From Propionimicrobium sp963511305 (lineage in GTDB: Bacteria > Actinomycetota > Actinomycetes > Propionibacteriales > Propionibacteriaceae): 31,094 bases of DNA. This document shows positions 23,839-31,094 of this stretch, in pieces. The position numbers and the translations under genes are program-made. Location of the stretch: assembly GCA_963511305.1 (NCBI GenBank), contig CAUPIJ010000023.1, forward strand, positions 1 to 31,094, read 5' to 3'. How positions within the stretch are numbered: position 1 is the stretch's first letter; each line of letters begins with the position of its first letter. The notes below the pieces were generated by a model. That model was not told the DNA's origin, did not search any database, and was given only the letters and a program-made list of their open reading frames with translations.

Positions 23839-25530
23839 ATGAAAGATCGCCGAGATGATACGTCTGTTCCAGCCTGGACGAAGCATTATCAGCGAGGTGT
23901 TAGCCCAAAGATCATCGAGCCGACAGAGTCGTTGGCCGAGATGTTCTCTCGCTCCGTTGCTCAAGCAGGTAAGAAAACCGCAACGGTATTTTTTGGCGCC
24001 AAAACGAGTTACAGGAAACTAGGCGATCAGGTTTCCAGGTTCGCGAACGGCCTGCGCAGGCTGGGTGTGCGCCCGGGCGACCGAGTGGCAGTTCTGCTGC
24101 CGAACTGCCCGCAGCACCTGGTGGCGATGTACGCGATCTGGCGCATCGGCGCGGTGCTGGTCGAGCACAACCCGCTGTACACCAAGCCCGAACTCGAGAC
24201 GATGTTCGCCGACCACGACGCCCGCATCGCCATCGCCATGGACTCGGTAGTTCCCAAACTGAAGAAGATGCCACGCAACGTGCGTCCCAGGACGATCATC
24301 TCCGTCAGCCTGCTCAACACGCTACCGAAGACCAAGCAGCTAGCGCTCATGCTGCCCGTCCCCAAGCTGCACAAGATGCGCGCCCAGCTGAGCAACGGTG
24401 ACAAGGGCAATTACACATTTGAGGAACTGCTGACGAACAAACCGATCAGCGTCAGGGTGCCGTATCCGCAGGTCAAAGCGCTGGCCGCGATTCAGTACAC
24501 ATCCGGAACGACGGGCAAGCCCAAGGGCGCGATGCTCAGCCACTTCAACCTGTATTCGAACGCGCTGCAGGGCGCGGCCTGGATGCACGGCGCGGTGACC
24601 GGCAAAGAAACCAGCTTCGCGGCGCTGCCCATGTTCCACAGCTTCGGCATCACCATGCACGCCACCTTCGGCGTGCTGAAGCAGATGCGCCAGGTGCTTT
24701 TCCCCAAGCCAGAGACCGAGCTGATCGTCTCGGCAATGAAGAAATACCCGGCGACGGTCTACTGCGTCGTGCCGATTCTCTATCAGCGCACCGCCGAGCT
24801 CGCCGCCAAGCGCGGGGTCTCGCTGAAGAGCTGCAAGTACTGCATTTCCGGCGCCGCTGCGCTGCCCGACGCCACCCGCACGCTTTGGGAGAAGGTCTCT
24901 GGTGGCCTGCTCGTCGAGGGCTACGGCCTCACCGAGGCATCGCCGGTAGCTCTGGGTAACCCGTTCTGGGAGTCCAGGCGCCCGGGCACAATCGGCATTC
25001 CGTTCCCGTCGACGCTGATGAAGGTTGTTGACGACGACGGCAACGAGGTTGGCGCTAACACCCCCGGCGAGCTGCTGCTGAAAGGCCCGCAGATCACACA
25101 GGGATACTGGCACGACCGCGAGTCCACCGAGCAAGTGCTCACCGACGGTTGGCTGCGCACGGGTGACGTCGTCACGGTTGATGAGGACGGTTTTGTTACC
25201 ATCGTTGGTCGCAAGAAGGAGATCATCGTCACTGGCGGCTTCAACGTCAGTCCGGCCGAGGTTGAGGAAGTGCTGAATAACTACGACGGTGTCGTGGAGT
25301 CGTGCGTGGTTGGCCTGCCCACTGAGCGCGGCGACGAAGAGGTGGTCGCAGCCGTGGTGCTCGAGGATAGCGCGAAGCTCGACACCGAGAAGGCCCGCGC
25401 CTGGCTGAAGAAGAAGCTGGCTGCATACAAGGTGCCGCGAAAGTTCTTCCCGGTGGACGAGATCCCGAAGTCGATGCTCGGCAAGGCGCTGCGCAAGCAG
25501 GCGCGCGACCAAATTCTAAGCAGCCTATGA
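23839..25530 (+). CDS. Long-chain fatty-acid/acyl-CoA ligase (FadD-like)
   Basis: AMP-forming acyl-CoA synthetase of the ANL superfamily that activates a carboxylic acid as its CoA thioester. About 563 aa from the ATG at 23839; the frame is open 18 codons further upstream but without a start signal. Core motifs: Y-T-S-G-T-T-G-K-P-K-G (ATP/AMP binding), E-G-Y-G-L-T-E-A-S-P, T-D-G-W-L-R-T-G-D, G-R-K-K-E-I-I-V-T-G-G-F-N-V-S-P-A-E-V-E (hinge region) and the C-terminal catalytic lysine region S-M-L-G-K-A-L-R-K. The chain-length specificity cannot be read from sequence. The stop overlaps the start of the flavoprotein gene (ATGA). Confidence 0.94.
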   Translation: MKDRRDDTSVPAWTKHYQRGVSPKIIEPTESLAEMFSRSVAQAGKKTATVFFGAKTSYRKLGDQVSRFANGLRRLGVRPGDRVAVLLPNCPQHLVAMYAIWRIGAVLVEHNPLYTKPELETMFADHDARIAIAMDSVVPKLKKMPRNVRPRTIISVSLLNTLPKTKQLALMLPVPKLHKMRAQLSNGDKGNYTFEELLTNKPISVRVPYPQVKALAAIQYTSGTTGKPKGAMLSHFNLYSNALQGAAWMHGAVTGKETSFAALPMFHSFGITMHATFGVLKQMRQVLFPKPETELIVSAMKKYPATVYCVVPILYQRTAELAAKRGVSLKSCKYCISGAAALPDATRTLWEKVSGGLLVEGYGLTEASPVALGNPFWESRRPGTIGIPFPSTLMKVVDDDGNEVGANTPGELLLKGPQITQGYWHDRESTEQVLTDGWLRTGDVVTVDEDGFVTIVGRKKEIIVTGGFNVSPAEVEEVLNNYDGVVESCVVGLPTERGDEEVVAAVVLEDSAKLDTEKARAWLKKKLAAYKVPRKFFPVDEIPKSMLGKALRKQARDQILSSL

Positions 25531-26957
25531 ACCTGCAGATAGAGCCACCGAAGCGGAGCTACCGCACCGACGTGGTCATCGTCGGCAACGACTCTGCGGC
25601 TCTGCTGGCCGCTATCCGGGCCCGCAACATCGGCCTCGAGGTTACGCTGCTGCATTCTTTTGCCGGCCACGGCGAGGGCCTGCTGTGGATTCCGCAGGAT
25701 TACGCCAGCGCGCGCAACTATCTTGACCAGGTGCTCGGCTCCGCCACGTCCGAGCAGGCCGCCCAGCGTCACGCCCTGCTGCAGACGGCGGCTAAGCTGC
25801 CGCAAGTCTTCGAAGAACTCGAAATCAGGCTCTCTGAGACGAAGATTCCCGATCACTACCCGTCTCTTCCCGAAGCCACCACCGGCAGGGTTTACCGCGC
25901 TGGGTACAAGGAAATGTTTGTGAACCTGAGCGCGAAATTTTTCGATTCTGACCCGCTGGACGTATTGCTTAGCTCGAAAGCTGCCGAGAAAGAGGCGACG
26001 ATCTGGGGCATCGACGGATTGCTGGATCTGGTTTGGCGCGATGATCGGGTGGTTGGCGTCACTGCCAAACGGGAGGGCGAAACCGTGCTGATCGAGGCCA
26101 GCTTCGGCGTGATCTTTGCAGACGGTGGCTTCGGCAGCAACCCGAAGCTGCGCAGGCAATATCTTCCCGGCACCAGGGCTGAGCAGCAGATTAGCGAGGA
26201 CGATGGCGGCCAAGTTCTCGAGGTGGCTCTTGGCCACGGCATCGATCTTGGCTCGATGAGGTTCAGCTGGAAAACGGTCGGTATGCAGGACCCGGTTTCA
26301 TGTCAGTGGGTGGACGCTACCGAGGCTGTGCGGGCCCCGCATTCGCTGCTGGTTGATACCTCTGGCAAGCGCTTTTGCGCGGAATCTGAGCCTACAGAGC
26401 AGATCGCGAATCGTCTGGGCGGCAGGTCGGCTTGGCTCATCCTCGACTCAAAGCACCGCAGGTCGGTTGCTCTCGGCGCGCTAGAGCCGGGCCGCGTAGC
26501 CAGGCGCGTCCTGGAATCGGGGCTGCTGCGCAAGGCCAAAACTTTCGGCGAGCTGGCCGAGCTGATTCACGTCGACGCTCAAACCCTGGAGGAAACGGTC
26601 GAGCGGTTCAACCAGTTGGCCAAGTCGGGCGTCGACGAGGATTTCGGTCGTGACTGGCGTGCGAACGCGAAAACCAGCGTGGCTAGGGCGGCGATTTCGG
26701 CACTCGGCTCGCTGAGGAGGTTCGGGCAGCTTGAAAAAGCTCCGTTCTATGCCATAGAAATCAGGGCTTGCGATCTGGCCACCAAGGGCGGCCTGCTGGT
26801 CGATGGTTGGCGCCGCGCGCTTCGAGACGGCAAGCCGGTTGAGGGGCTCTATGCCATCGGATCGGCGGCCGCGTCGATCACGGACGAACGCAGCCCCGGC
26901 CCCGGCTTCCGCACCACCGAGGCGCTCTGTGGGGCTTTGCAGATAGATTTTGGTTAG
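25527..26957 (+). CDS. FAD-dependent dehydrogenase/reductase (KstD / fumarate reductase-like flavoprotein)
   Basis: A 476-aa protein resembling the FAD_binding_2 superfamily that includes 3-ketosteroid dehydrogenases and fumarate reductase flavoprotein subunits. Supporting signals: a beta-strand-like D-V-V-I-V-G start near 15, G-G-F-G-S-N-P-K-L-R-R in the middle, and the C-terminal G-L-Y-A-I-G-S-A-A-A-S with S-P-G-P-G-F-R. The N-terminal dinucleotide motif is eroded to G-N-D-S-A-A where G-x-G-x-x-G is expected. The 4-bp ATGA overlap with fadD means coupling and suggests action on an acyl-CoA or related substrate. The stop overlaps the convergent glycosyltransferase gene by 4 bp. Confidence 0.83.
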   Translation: MNLQIEPPKRSYRTDVVIVGNDSAALLAAIRARNIGLEVTLLHSFAGHGEGLLWIPQDYASARNYLDQVLGSATSEQAAQRHALLQTAAKLPQVFEELEIRLSETKIPDHYPSLPEATTGRVYRAGYKEMFVNLSAKFFDSDPLDVLLSSKAAEKEATIWGIDGLLDLVWRDDRVVGVTAKREGETVLIEASFGVIFADGGFGSNPKLRRQYLPGTRAEQQISEDDGGQVLEVALGHGIDLGSMRFSWKTVGMQDPVSCQWVDATEAVRAPHSLLVDTSGKRFCAESEPTEQIANRLGGRSAWLILDSKHRRSVALGALEPGRVARRVLESGLLRKAKTFGELAELIHVDAQTLEETVERFNQLAKSGVDEDFGRDWRANAKTSVARAAISALGSLRRFGQLEKAPFYAIEIRACDLATKGGLLVDGWRRALRDGKPVEGLYAIGSAAASITDERSPGPGFRTTEALCGALQIDFG

Positions 26958-28483
26958 GCAGCCGAGCCGTCCTCGCTCGAGATCCTGTTTTTTAGCAGGT
27001 GCCCTTTAGCGATCAGCCAAATCACGCCGATCAGGGCGACGCCTAGCGCCGTTGAGTCGTTGCGCCAGGCCATGTTGATGCCGTCGTAGCAGAGCAGAAC
27101 CAGCGTGAACCAGCAGGCAAGCTTCACCGCCAGTGGGCTCGGCTTTGCCCAGGGCAGCGCGATCCAGCCCCACAGGATGTACCAGCTTCGCAGCGCCGGT
27201 GCGCAGATCGCCACCGCCAGATAGGCCCAGGCGACGAACGCGCGCGGCTTCTTTCTGGCCACCGTCAGCGCTAGCCAGGCCACGATCACCCCCGCGACGA
27301 CGATGCCAATACTCCTGGCGTATCGAACCGCGGCCCTGCCCGTTGGGTCGACGTCGAACATGTTCAGGAAGAACTGCACCACTTGACCGGCCAGGGTGAA
27401 CGGCGCGACCGTGATCACGCGCCCCGGCACGTTGACCGAGCCGAGCCAGCCGAAGTTGAGTCCGGTTGCCAGGCTGACCAGGGCGAAGACCCCGATGGCC
27501 ACTCCCAGGCTAGCCAGCGCTCTGCAAGCGATCGCAGCTACGTGCTTGGGATGCCAACTCGTCCACCGCTTGCTGATCAGCGGCAGCGCGTAGGCGGCCA
27601 GGAACGCCGGCTGCTTGATGGCCGCGCTGACCCCAATCACCGCTGCGCCGAGAAGCCACATGTTGTCGCCCAGCACTCGTCCCAACCGCGGCACCTCGTC
27701 GGCCCTGAGTCCTGCCAGCCAGACCGCGAAAACCACCAGACCCATCATCAGAGAGTCGTTGTGAGCGCCTCCCACGAAGTCGATAACCAGTAGCGGATTG
27801 AGCACGACGAACCACGCGGCGAAGGCGGGATTCGCCCGAACTTGACGGCTGACTCTGGGCGTAAAGAAGCTGATCAACGCCACCCCGGCTAGGGCAGGAA
27901 AGCGTTGCAGCATCGCGGCGATGTACGGCTGGCCACCGCTGATCAGTACAAGTAGATGCTGGATCCGCAGGCTCAGCGGCCCGTAGGGCGCGGTGGTGTT
28001 GCGCCAGACCCAGGCCACCTGATCCGCAAACGGGCCCGGCAGCACCGCGGGACCGGCGTCGTAGGGGCTGATGCCGTTGACCAGCTGCCAGCCCTGCGCC
28101 GCATACGAGTAGGCGTCGTGGCTGAAGATCGGAGGAGCAAACAGGAAAGGCGCAGACCAGATCAGCAGCACCGCCCAGTGCTTAATGTGGCGATACGGTT
28201 GGCTGCTGCTGGCCCTCGAGCCAGGGCGCAGCCGCAGCCAGGCATCCACCAGAAGAAGCAGCCCGGTCATGGTGATCAGCGTGCCGAGAACGCGAAACGG
28301 CGTGCCCGTCATGCCCAGGTGGTCGAGCCAGTGCCAGATCGGTGTCGACCTGGGCAGGTAGGCCGCGGACACCCCACCCAGTGCGATTAGCACGACCCCG
28401 AAGAAACCGCGCTTGACGAAGCGCGCGCTCCAGGCAGCCACGATGTCTGCGGCTATGCGTGCTGGGCGCTGGATTCTCGGCAT
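26954..28483 (-). CDS. MptB-family polyprenyl-phosphate mannosyltransferase (GT-C)
   Basis: A 509-aa integral membrane glycosyltransferase with about 12 to 13 helices, of the MptB type that adds alpha-1,6-mannose from polyprenyl-phosphate-mannose to lipoglycans. The characteristic first external loop is S-H-D-A-Y-S-Y-A-A-Q-G, followed by G-I-S-P-Y-D, then T-A-P-Y-G-P-L; G-G-A-H-N-D-S and the charged A-A-I-K-Q-P also match the family. Start ATG 28483: AAGG lies about 10 nt upstream and TAAGGT 8 nt upstream, so both leadered and leaderless use are possible. The host may make a mannan-type lipoglycan, but other GT-C enzymes of the family are uncharacterised. Confidence 0.87.
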   Translation of the reverse strand: MPRIQRPARIAADIVAAWSARFVKRGFFGVVLIALGGVSAAYLPRSTPIWHWLDHLGMTGTPFRVLGTLITMTGLLLLVDAWLRLRPGSRASSSQPYRHIKHWAVLLIWSAPFLFAPPIFSHDAYSYAAQGWQLVNGISPYDAGPAVLPGPFADQVAWVWRNTTAPYGPLSLRIQHLLVLISGGQPYIAAMLQRFPALAGVALISFFTPRVSRQVRANPAFAAWFVVLNPLLVIDFVGGAHNDSLMMGLVVFAVWLAGLRADEVPRLGRVLGDNMWLLGAAVIGVSAAIKQPAFLAAYALPLISKRWTSWHPKHVAAIACRALASLGVAIGVFALVSLATGLNFGWLGSVNVPGRVITVAPFTLAGQVVQFFLNMFDVDPTGRAAVRYARSIGIVVAGVIVAWLALTVARKKPRAFVAWAYLAVAICAPALRSWYILWGWIALPWAKPSPLAVKLACWFTLVLLCYDGINMAWRNDSTALGVALIGVIWLIAKGHLLKNRISSEDGSAA

Positions 28484-28557
28484 GATGTAATACCTTACTG
28501 TTAAGCCCCGACAGTTTTGCTACCGCTTGGGGCTAAAAGCTTTGAAAGGATCTAATC

Positions 28558-29514
28558 GTGAGTGACGATCTTCTGTTTGAAATCACCGATTCAGTAGGCA
28601 AGATAACCCTCAACAGGCCGCGCGCGATCAATGCGCTGACCACCGAAATGTTTTTTCAGCTGGACACCAAGCTGGACGAATGGGCCCAAGACGACGCGGT
28701 TGAGCGCGTTGAGCTGACCGGCGTGCCTGGCAGGGGATACTGCTCCGGGGCCGACATCCGCGCGCTGCATGACTTGATCAAGGCCGACGGCAATGGCTCG
28801 GCCCTGCGCGAATTCCTGGAGATCGAGTATGCGATCGACGCAAAAATTGTGCGCTTCCCCAAGCCGTTCGACGCCTATCTGTTCGGCGTCTCGATGGGTG
28901 GCGGGCTAGGCATTTCGCTGCACCGTGGGGATACGGGCAAACGGGTCTCCACCGAAGATCTGAAACTCGCCATGCCAGAGACCGGCATCGGTCTGTGGCC
29001 GGACGTCGGCGTCACCTACGAGCTGGCCAGGATGCCCGGCGAGACCGGCACCTACATGGCGTTGACCGGGCTGCCCATTGATGCTGCCTCCGCGCTCTAT
29101 GCCGGTCTGGTAACCGAGATCACCGGCGAGGTCGACCCCGAGAATTCGCAGCTGGCTAAGGATCGCCCGTGGATTGATGAGTGCTTCACCGGCGACGACC
29201 CCGTCGCCATCCTGCAGCGCCTAGAGACCCACCCGCTCGCCGCGGCTCGAGAAACTGGCGAGCTGATCCGCGGCCGCTGCCCGATGTCCGTCTGCGTCTC
29301 CCTGGAGGCCGTGCGCCGAGCCGCGAAGGCAGCTGATGTCTTCGCGGTGCTCGAGCAAGACATGGCGCTCGGCCGCGCTTGGGCCAGGCAGCCCGACGAG
29401 TTCGTCGAGGGAGTGCGCGCCCAGCTGGTTGACAAGGATCGCAACCCGCGTTGGCGCCACGATCGCGTCGAGGACGTTGCCTCGGCAGAGGTGCTGTCGA
29501 GGTTCGACGGCTAA
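28558..29514 (+). CDS. 3-hydroxyisobutyryl-CoA hydrolase-like (enoyl-CoA hydratase/isomerase family)
   Basis: A 318-aa crotonase-fold protein. The oxyanion-hole segments are G-Y-C-S-G-A-D-I-R (near 60-68) and S-M-G-G-G-L-G-I-S (112-120); M-P-E-T-G-I-G-L-W-P-D-V-G at 139-151 carries Glu141 and Asp149, the positions that act in 3-hydroxyisobutyryl-CoA hydrolase of valine breakdown. C-V-S-L-E-A-V-R-R-A is another family hallmark. The function assignment is by this motif pattern; a plain enoyl-CoA hydratase is the alternative. The GTG at 28558 has AAGGA 7 nt upstream. Confidence 0.85.
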   Translation: MSDDLLFEITDSVGKITLNRPRAINALTTEMFFQLDTKLDEWAQDDAVERVELTGVPGRGYCSGADIRALHDLIKADGNGSALREFLEIEYAIDAKIVRFPKPFDAYLFGVSMGGGLGISLHRGDTGKRVSTEDLKLAMPETGIGLWPDVGVTYELARMPGETGTYMALTGLPIDAASALYAGLVTEITGEVDPENSQLAKDRPWIDECFTGDDPVAILQRLETHPLAAARETGELIRGRCPMSVCVSLEAVRRAAKAADVFAVLEQDMALGRAWARQPDEFVEGVRAQLVDKDRNPRWRHDRVEDVASAEVLSRFDG

Positions 29515-29584
29515 GGACTCGCGCATCGAGCTGGACGCCCTAAAGCAAGCCCTTGGGGCTCCAGGCTCGCTCGTGCTGGAACTC

Positions 29585-30487
29585 CTAAATGGCGTAGTCA
29601 ACAGCCAGCGCCGCGTGATCGCTGACCCTGGTTTCATAAGACTCGGCGCGCCAGACCTTCGCTGCTTCGGCTTGTGTGGCGAGCTTCGGCGTCGCCAGCT
29701 GATAGTCGATGCGCCAGCCGGTATCGCGCTCGTACGCCCTGCCGCGCCAGCTCCACCAGGTGTAGGGGCCGTCCTGGTCGGGGTGCAGCTCGCGGCTGAC
29801 GTCAACGAGCTTATTGGGCGAGATGATCGTGCCGAGCCACTCGCGCTCCTCGGGCAGAAAACCAGAGGATTTTTGATTGCCGCGCCAATTCTTGATGTCG
29901 AGGTTTGTGTGGGCGATGTTGTAGTCGCCGACAACCACCAGCTCTCGTCCCGTCTGCTCCGAGCGAGCCAGCATCTTGTCCAGCTGCTTGCGGAAGCCGG
30001 TCAGGAACTTCATTTTTGAGTCGTATTTTTCCTTGGCTGCTTCGGCGTCTTTGGTGCGGGTGCCGCCGGGGTAGGGCGAATCGCCCTTAGGCAGGTAGAG
30101 CGACGCCACCGTCACCGGCGCATCGGCCAAATCGACCTCGATCCAGCGTCCAGCGTCGCGAAAATCCGCCAGTTCCTCCGCCAATTCCAGGTCGTTGGGC
30201 GTCTCGATCTCGCTCTGCTCGACGCCACGAACGCGCAGCGCGACCCCGTCCCAGGTGCGCACCGCCTCGGGCTCTTGCCTAGTCAGCACGGCAACCCCGT
30301 TGCGTCCGGCGAAGGCGCCCTGGCTATAACTGACGTGATAGTCGCCGAACGAATCGGGCAGGTCTGCGGCTCGGCAGCGCACCTCCTGCAGTGCGATCAC
30401 GTCCGCCTGTGCTTCGGAGAGCCAGTCGGTGAAGCCGCGGCGCGTTGCCGCGCGAATTCCGTTTACGTTGAATGTCACGATGCGCAT
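29585..30487 (-). CDS. xthA: Exodeoxyribonuclease III / AP endonuclease
   Basis: Metal-dependent DNA repair nuclease of the exonuclease III family that cuts at abasic sites and removes 3' blocks. 300 aa. Motifs: N-V-N-G-I-R-A (7-13), L-Q-E-V-R with Glu35, Y-L-P-K-G, the catalytic G-D-Y-N-I-A-H-T-N-L-D-I, W-R-I-D-Y-Q-L and the C-terminal S-D-H-A-A. Length slightly above E. coli ExoIII (268 aa), with an insert in the middle rich in charged residues. Start ATG 30487 has GAGG only 2 nt upstream; TATCCT lies 6 nt upstream. It is divergent from the small membrane protein gene. Confidence 0.95.
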   Translation of the reverse strand: MRIVTFNVNGIRAATRRGFTDWLSEAQADVIALQEVRCRAADLPDSFGDYHVSYSQGAFAGRNGVAVLTRQEPEAVRTWDGVALRVRGVEQSEIETPNDLELAEELADFRDAGRWIEVDLADAPVTVASLYLPKGDSPYPGGTRTKDAEAAKEKYDSKMKFLTGFRKQLDKMLARSEQTGRELVVVGDYNIAHTNLDIKNWRGNQKSSGFLPEEREWLGTIISPNKLVDVSRELHPDQDGPYTWWSWRGRAYERDTGWRIDYQLATPKLATQAEAAKVWRAESYETRVSDHAALAVDYAI

Positions 30488-30534
30488 TGCCTCAGGATAC
30501 CCAAGCGACCAGTTGCTCCGAGCTTGCGAGCGGG

Positions 30535-30540
30535 TAAATT
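30535..30540 (+). promoter_or_regulatory. Putative -10 element of the small membrane protein gene
   Basis: TAAATT is followed by 7 nt and then GTG at 30548. The same spacing appears at crgA, nadE and fadD. Confidence 0.4.
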
Positions 30541-30547
30541 GGTGAGG

Positions 30548-30952
30548 GTGAAAAAGTGGCGCACTACCTCGGCACTGGCCGCCGTCGTCCTGCAGTGGGT
30601 GTCGGTGGTTAGCGTGTTGGCCGGATATTTTTGCCTGAGCGCCTTTTCTGACGGCGCTTCTGGCGTGTTCGGCATAGTCGGCCTGGTCTTGATGGTCGTC
30701 TTTCTGTTGGCTGAGCTAGCGGTCTTGATCTGCGCTCTGCTCGCCGTCGCGAGGAACCGCGGCAGAGTGCGTGCCGGCGCCATTTTCCTGGCGACGATCC
30801 CTGTCCTTCTGCTGATCCTGGCCGCCTTCCTGCTGCAACTAACCTCTACCCGCGACGAGATTTTCAGCCCGCTCGCGATCGTCTATTCCTCGGTGGCTCT
30901 GCTGGTTGGCACGCTGCTGATCTGCCTGCCGGAAAAACTCGGCACCAGATGA
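30548..30952 (+). CDS. Small four-helix membrane protein, function unknown
   Basis: A 134-aa hydrophobic protein with four predicted membrane helices (about residues 7-30, 38-62, 72-95 and 105-127), beginning V-K-K-W-R-T-T-S-A-L and ending P-E-K-L-G-T-R. I recognise no family. The frame is open from 30275, but the earlier part is antisense to xthA; GTG codons at 30542 and 30548 are the plausible starts, and 30548 fits a -10-to-start spacing of 7 nt. Codon use resembles that of the neighbours. It lies upstream of a tRNA gene without a clear terminator in between. Confidence 0.65.
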   Translation: MKKWRTTSALAAVVLQWVSVVSVLAGYFCLSAFSDGASGVFGIVGLVLMVVFLLAELAVLICALLAVARNRGRVRAGAIFLATIPVLLLILAAFLLQLTSTRDEIFSPLAIVYSSVALLVGTLLICLPEKLGTR

Positions 30953-30979
30953 TTTCATGTTCTTGAGTGGCTCGATTTT

Positions 30980-31006
30980 TGCCATTGCGAAGTTTCTGTT
31001 AAAGTC
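30980..31006 (+). promoter_or_regulatory. Candidate tRNA-Tyr promoter
   Basis: TTGCCA (30980-30985), 15 nt, then TAAAGT (31001-31006). The spacing is short. A 6-bp hairpin (31022-31027 with 31032-31037) lies in the leader just before the tRNA and might guide 5' processing. Confidence 0.4.
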
Positions 31007-31047
31007 GTGCATTGCTGGTCAACGAGCCTCAGCTCGTACCTTTGCAA

Positions 31048-31094
31048 GGCAGCTTGCCCGAGCGGCCAATGGGAGCGGTCTGTAAAACCGTCGG
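31048..31094 (+). tRNA. tRNA-Tyr (GUA), 3' part beyond the window
   Basis: The acceptor 5' strand GGCAGCT, the D-arm with its CCCGAGCGGCCAATGGGA layout, and the anticodon arm GCGGT-CTGTAAA-ACCGT are in order, giving anticodon GTA at 31082-31084. Similarity to bacterial tRNA-Tyr is strong through this region. The variable arm, T-arm and 3' acceptor strand are cut off by the window end. Confidence 0.93.

Noticed and set aside
24340..26237. Large antisense open frames over fadD and the flavoprotein gene
   Set aside because: High-GC third-position shadows of conserved genes, with no start signals or family motifs.
29221..30019. Antisense and out-of-frame ORFs bridging the crotonase gene and xthA
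   Set aside because: They span two real genes with conserved motifs, and their own translations show no domain.

Overview
The window comes from a mycothiol-producing actinobacterium of moderate-to-high G+C. The evidence is the crgA / DUF881 / pknB-pbpA-rodA-pstP-fhaB-fhaA neighbourhood, an adjacent mshA-mshB pair, an MptB-family glycosyltransferase, frequent GTG starts and several starts that look leaderless. A Propionibacteriaceae-like host is a guess, not a demonstration. There are no phage genes, transposases or CRISPR arrays. Most of the window is chromosomal core with a few odd genes and one repeat-rich intergenic island.

Layout. 1-70 holds the first codons of an unidentified minus-strand gene. 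321-1413 holds divergent crgA and a DUF881 gene, followed by a 25-bp tandem repeat and a hairpin. 1500-8811 is a minus-strand cell-wall growth and signalling operon, fhaA-fhaB-pstP-rodA-pbpA-pknB, without the pknA gene usual in mycobacteria. trxA (8952-9353) sits upstream of it behind a strong hairpin. A 395-bp non-coding stretch with a C-rich-loop hairpin separates trxA from an SDR oxidoreductase (9749-10690). 10748-12707 is a GntR (YtrA-type) / ABC ATPase / ABC permease operon with a clear promoter and overlapping operator. 12708-13073 is an intergenic island with two 40-bp direct repeats around a foldback. Next come an AspT-type transporter, ilvE, and a Pro/Gln-rich four-TM protein that lies 8 bp upstream of ilvE.

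The right half has NAD+ synthetase (17704-19653), mshA-mshB, a hexose-6-phosphate mutarotase-like gene, a divergent PRPP synthetase, a fadD / flavoprotein pair with a 4-bp overlap, an MptB-like glycosyltransferase, a 3-hydroxyisobutyryl-CoA hydrolase-like gene, exonuclease III, a small four-TM protein and the 5' part of a tRNA-Tyr at the right edge.

Functional themes. The PknB operon couples peptidoglycan sensing (PASTA domains), phosphorylation (PknB/PstP), phosphothreonine-reading FHA proteins and a RodA-PbpA synthase pair. mshA and mshB supply the first and third steps of mycothiol synthesis. The most unusual observation is that the NAD+ synthetase keeps an intact synthetase domain but has lost the Glu and Cys of the glutaminase (nitrilase) triad, so it probably cannot use glutamine. 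Other points of interest are the repeat/foldback island, recurrent 7-nt spacing between a -10-like hexamer and the start codon (leaderless transcription), a PRPP synthetase with altered active-site motifs, and a flavoprotein with an eroded dinucleotide-binding motif.
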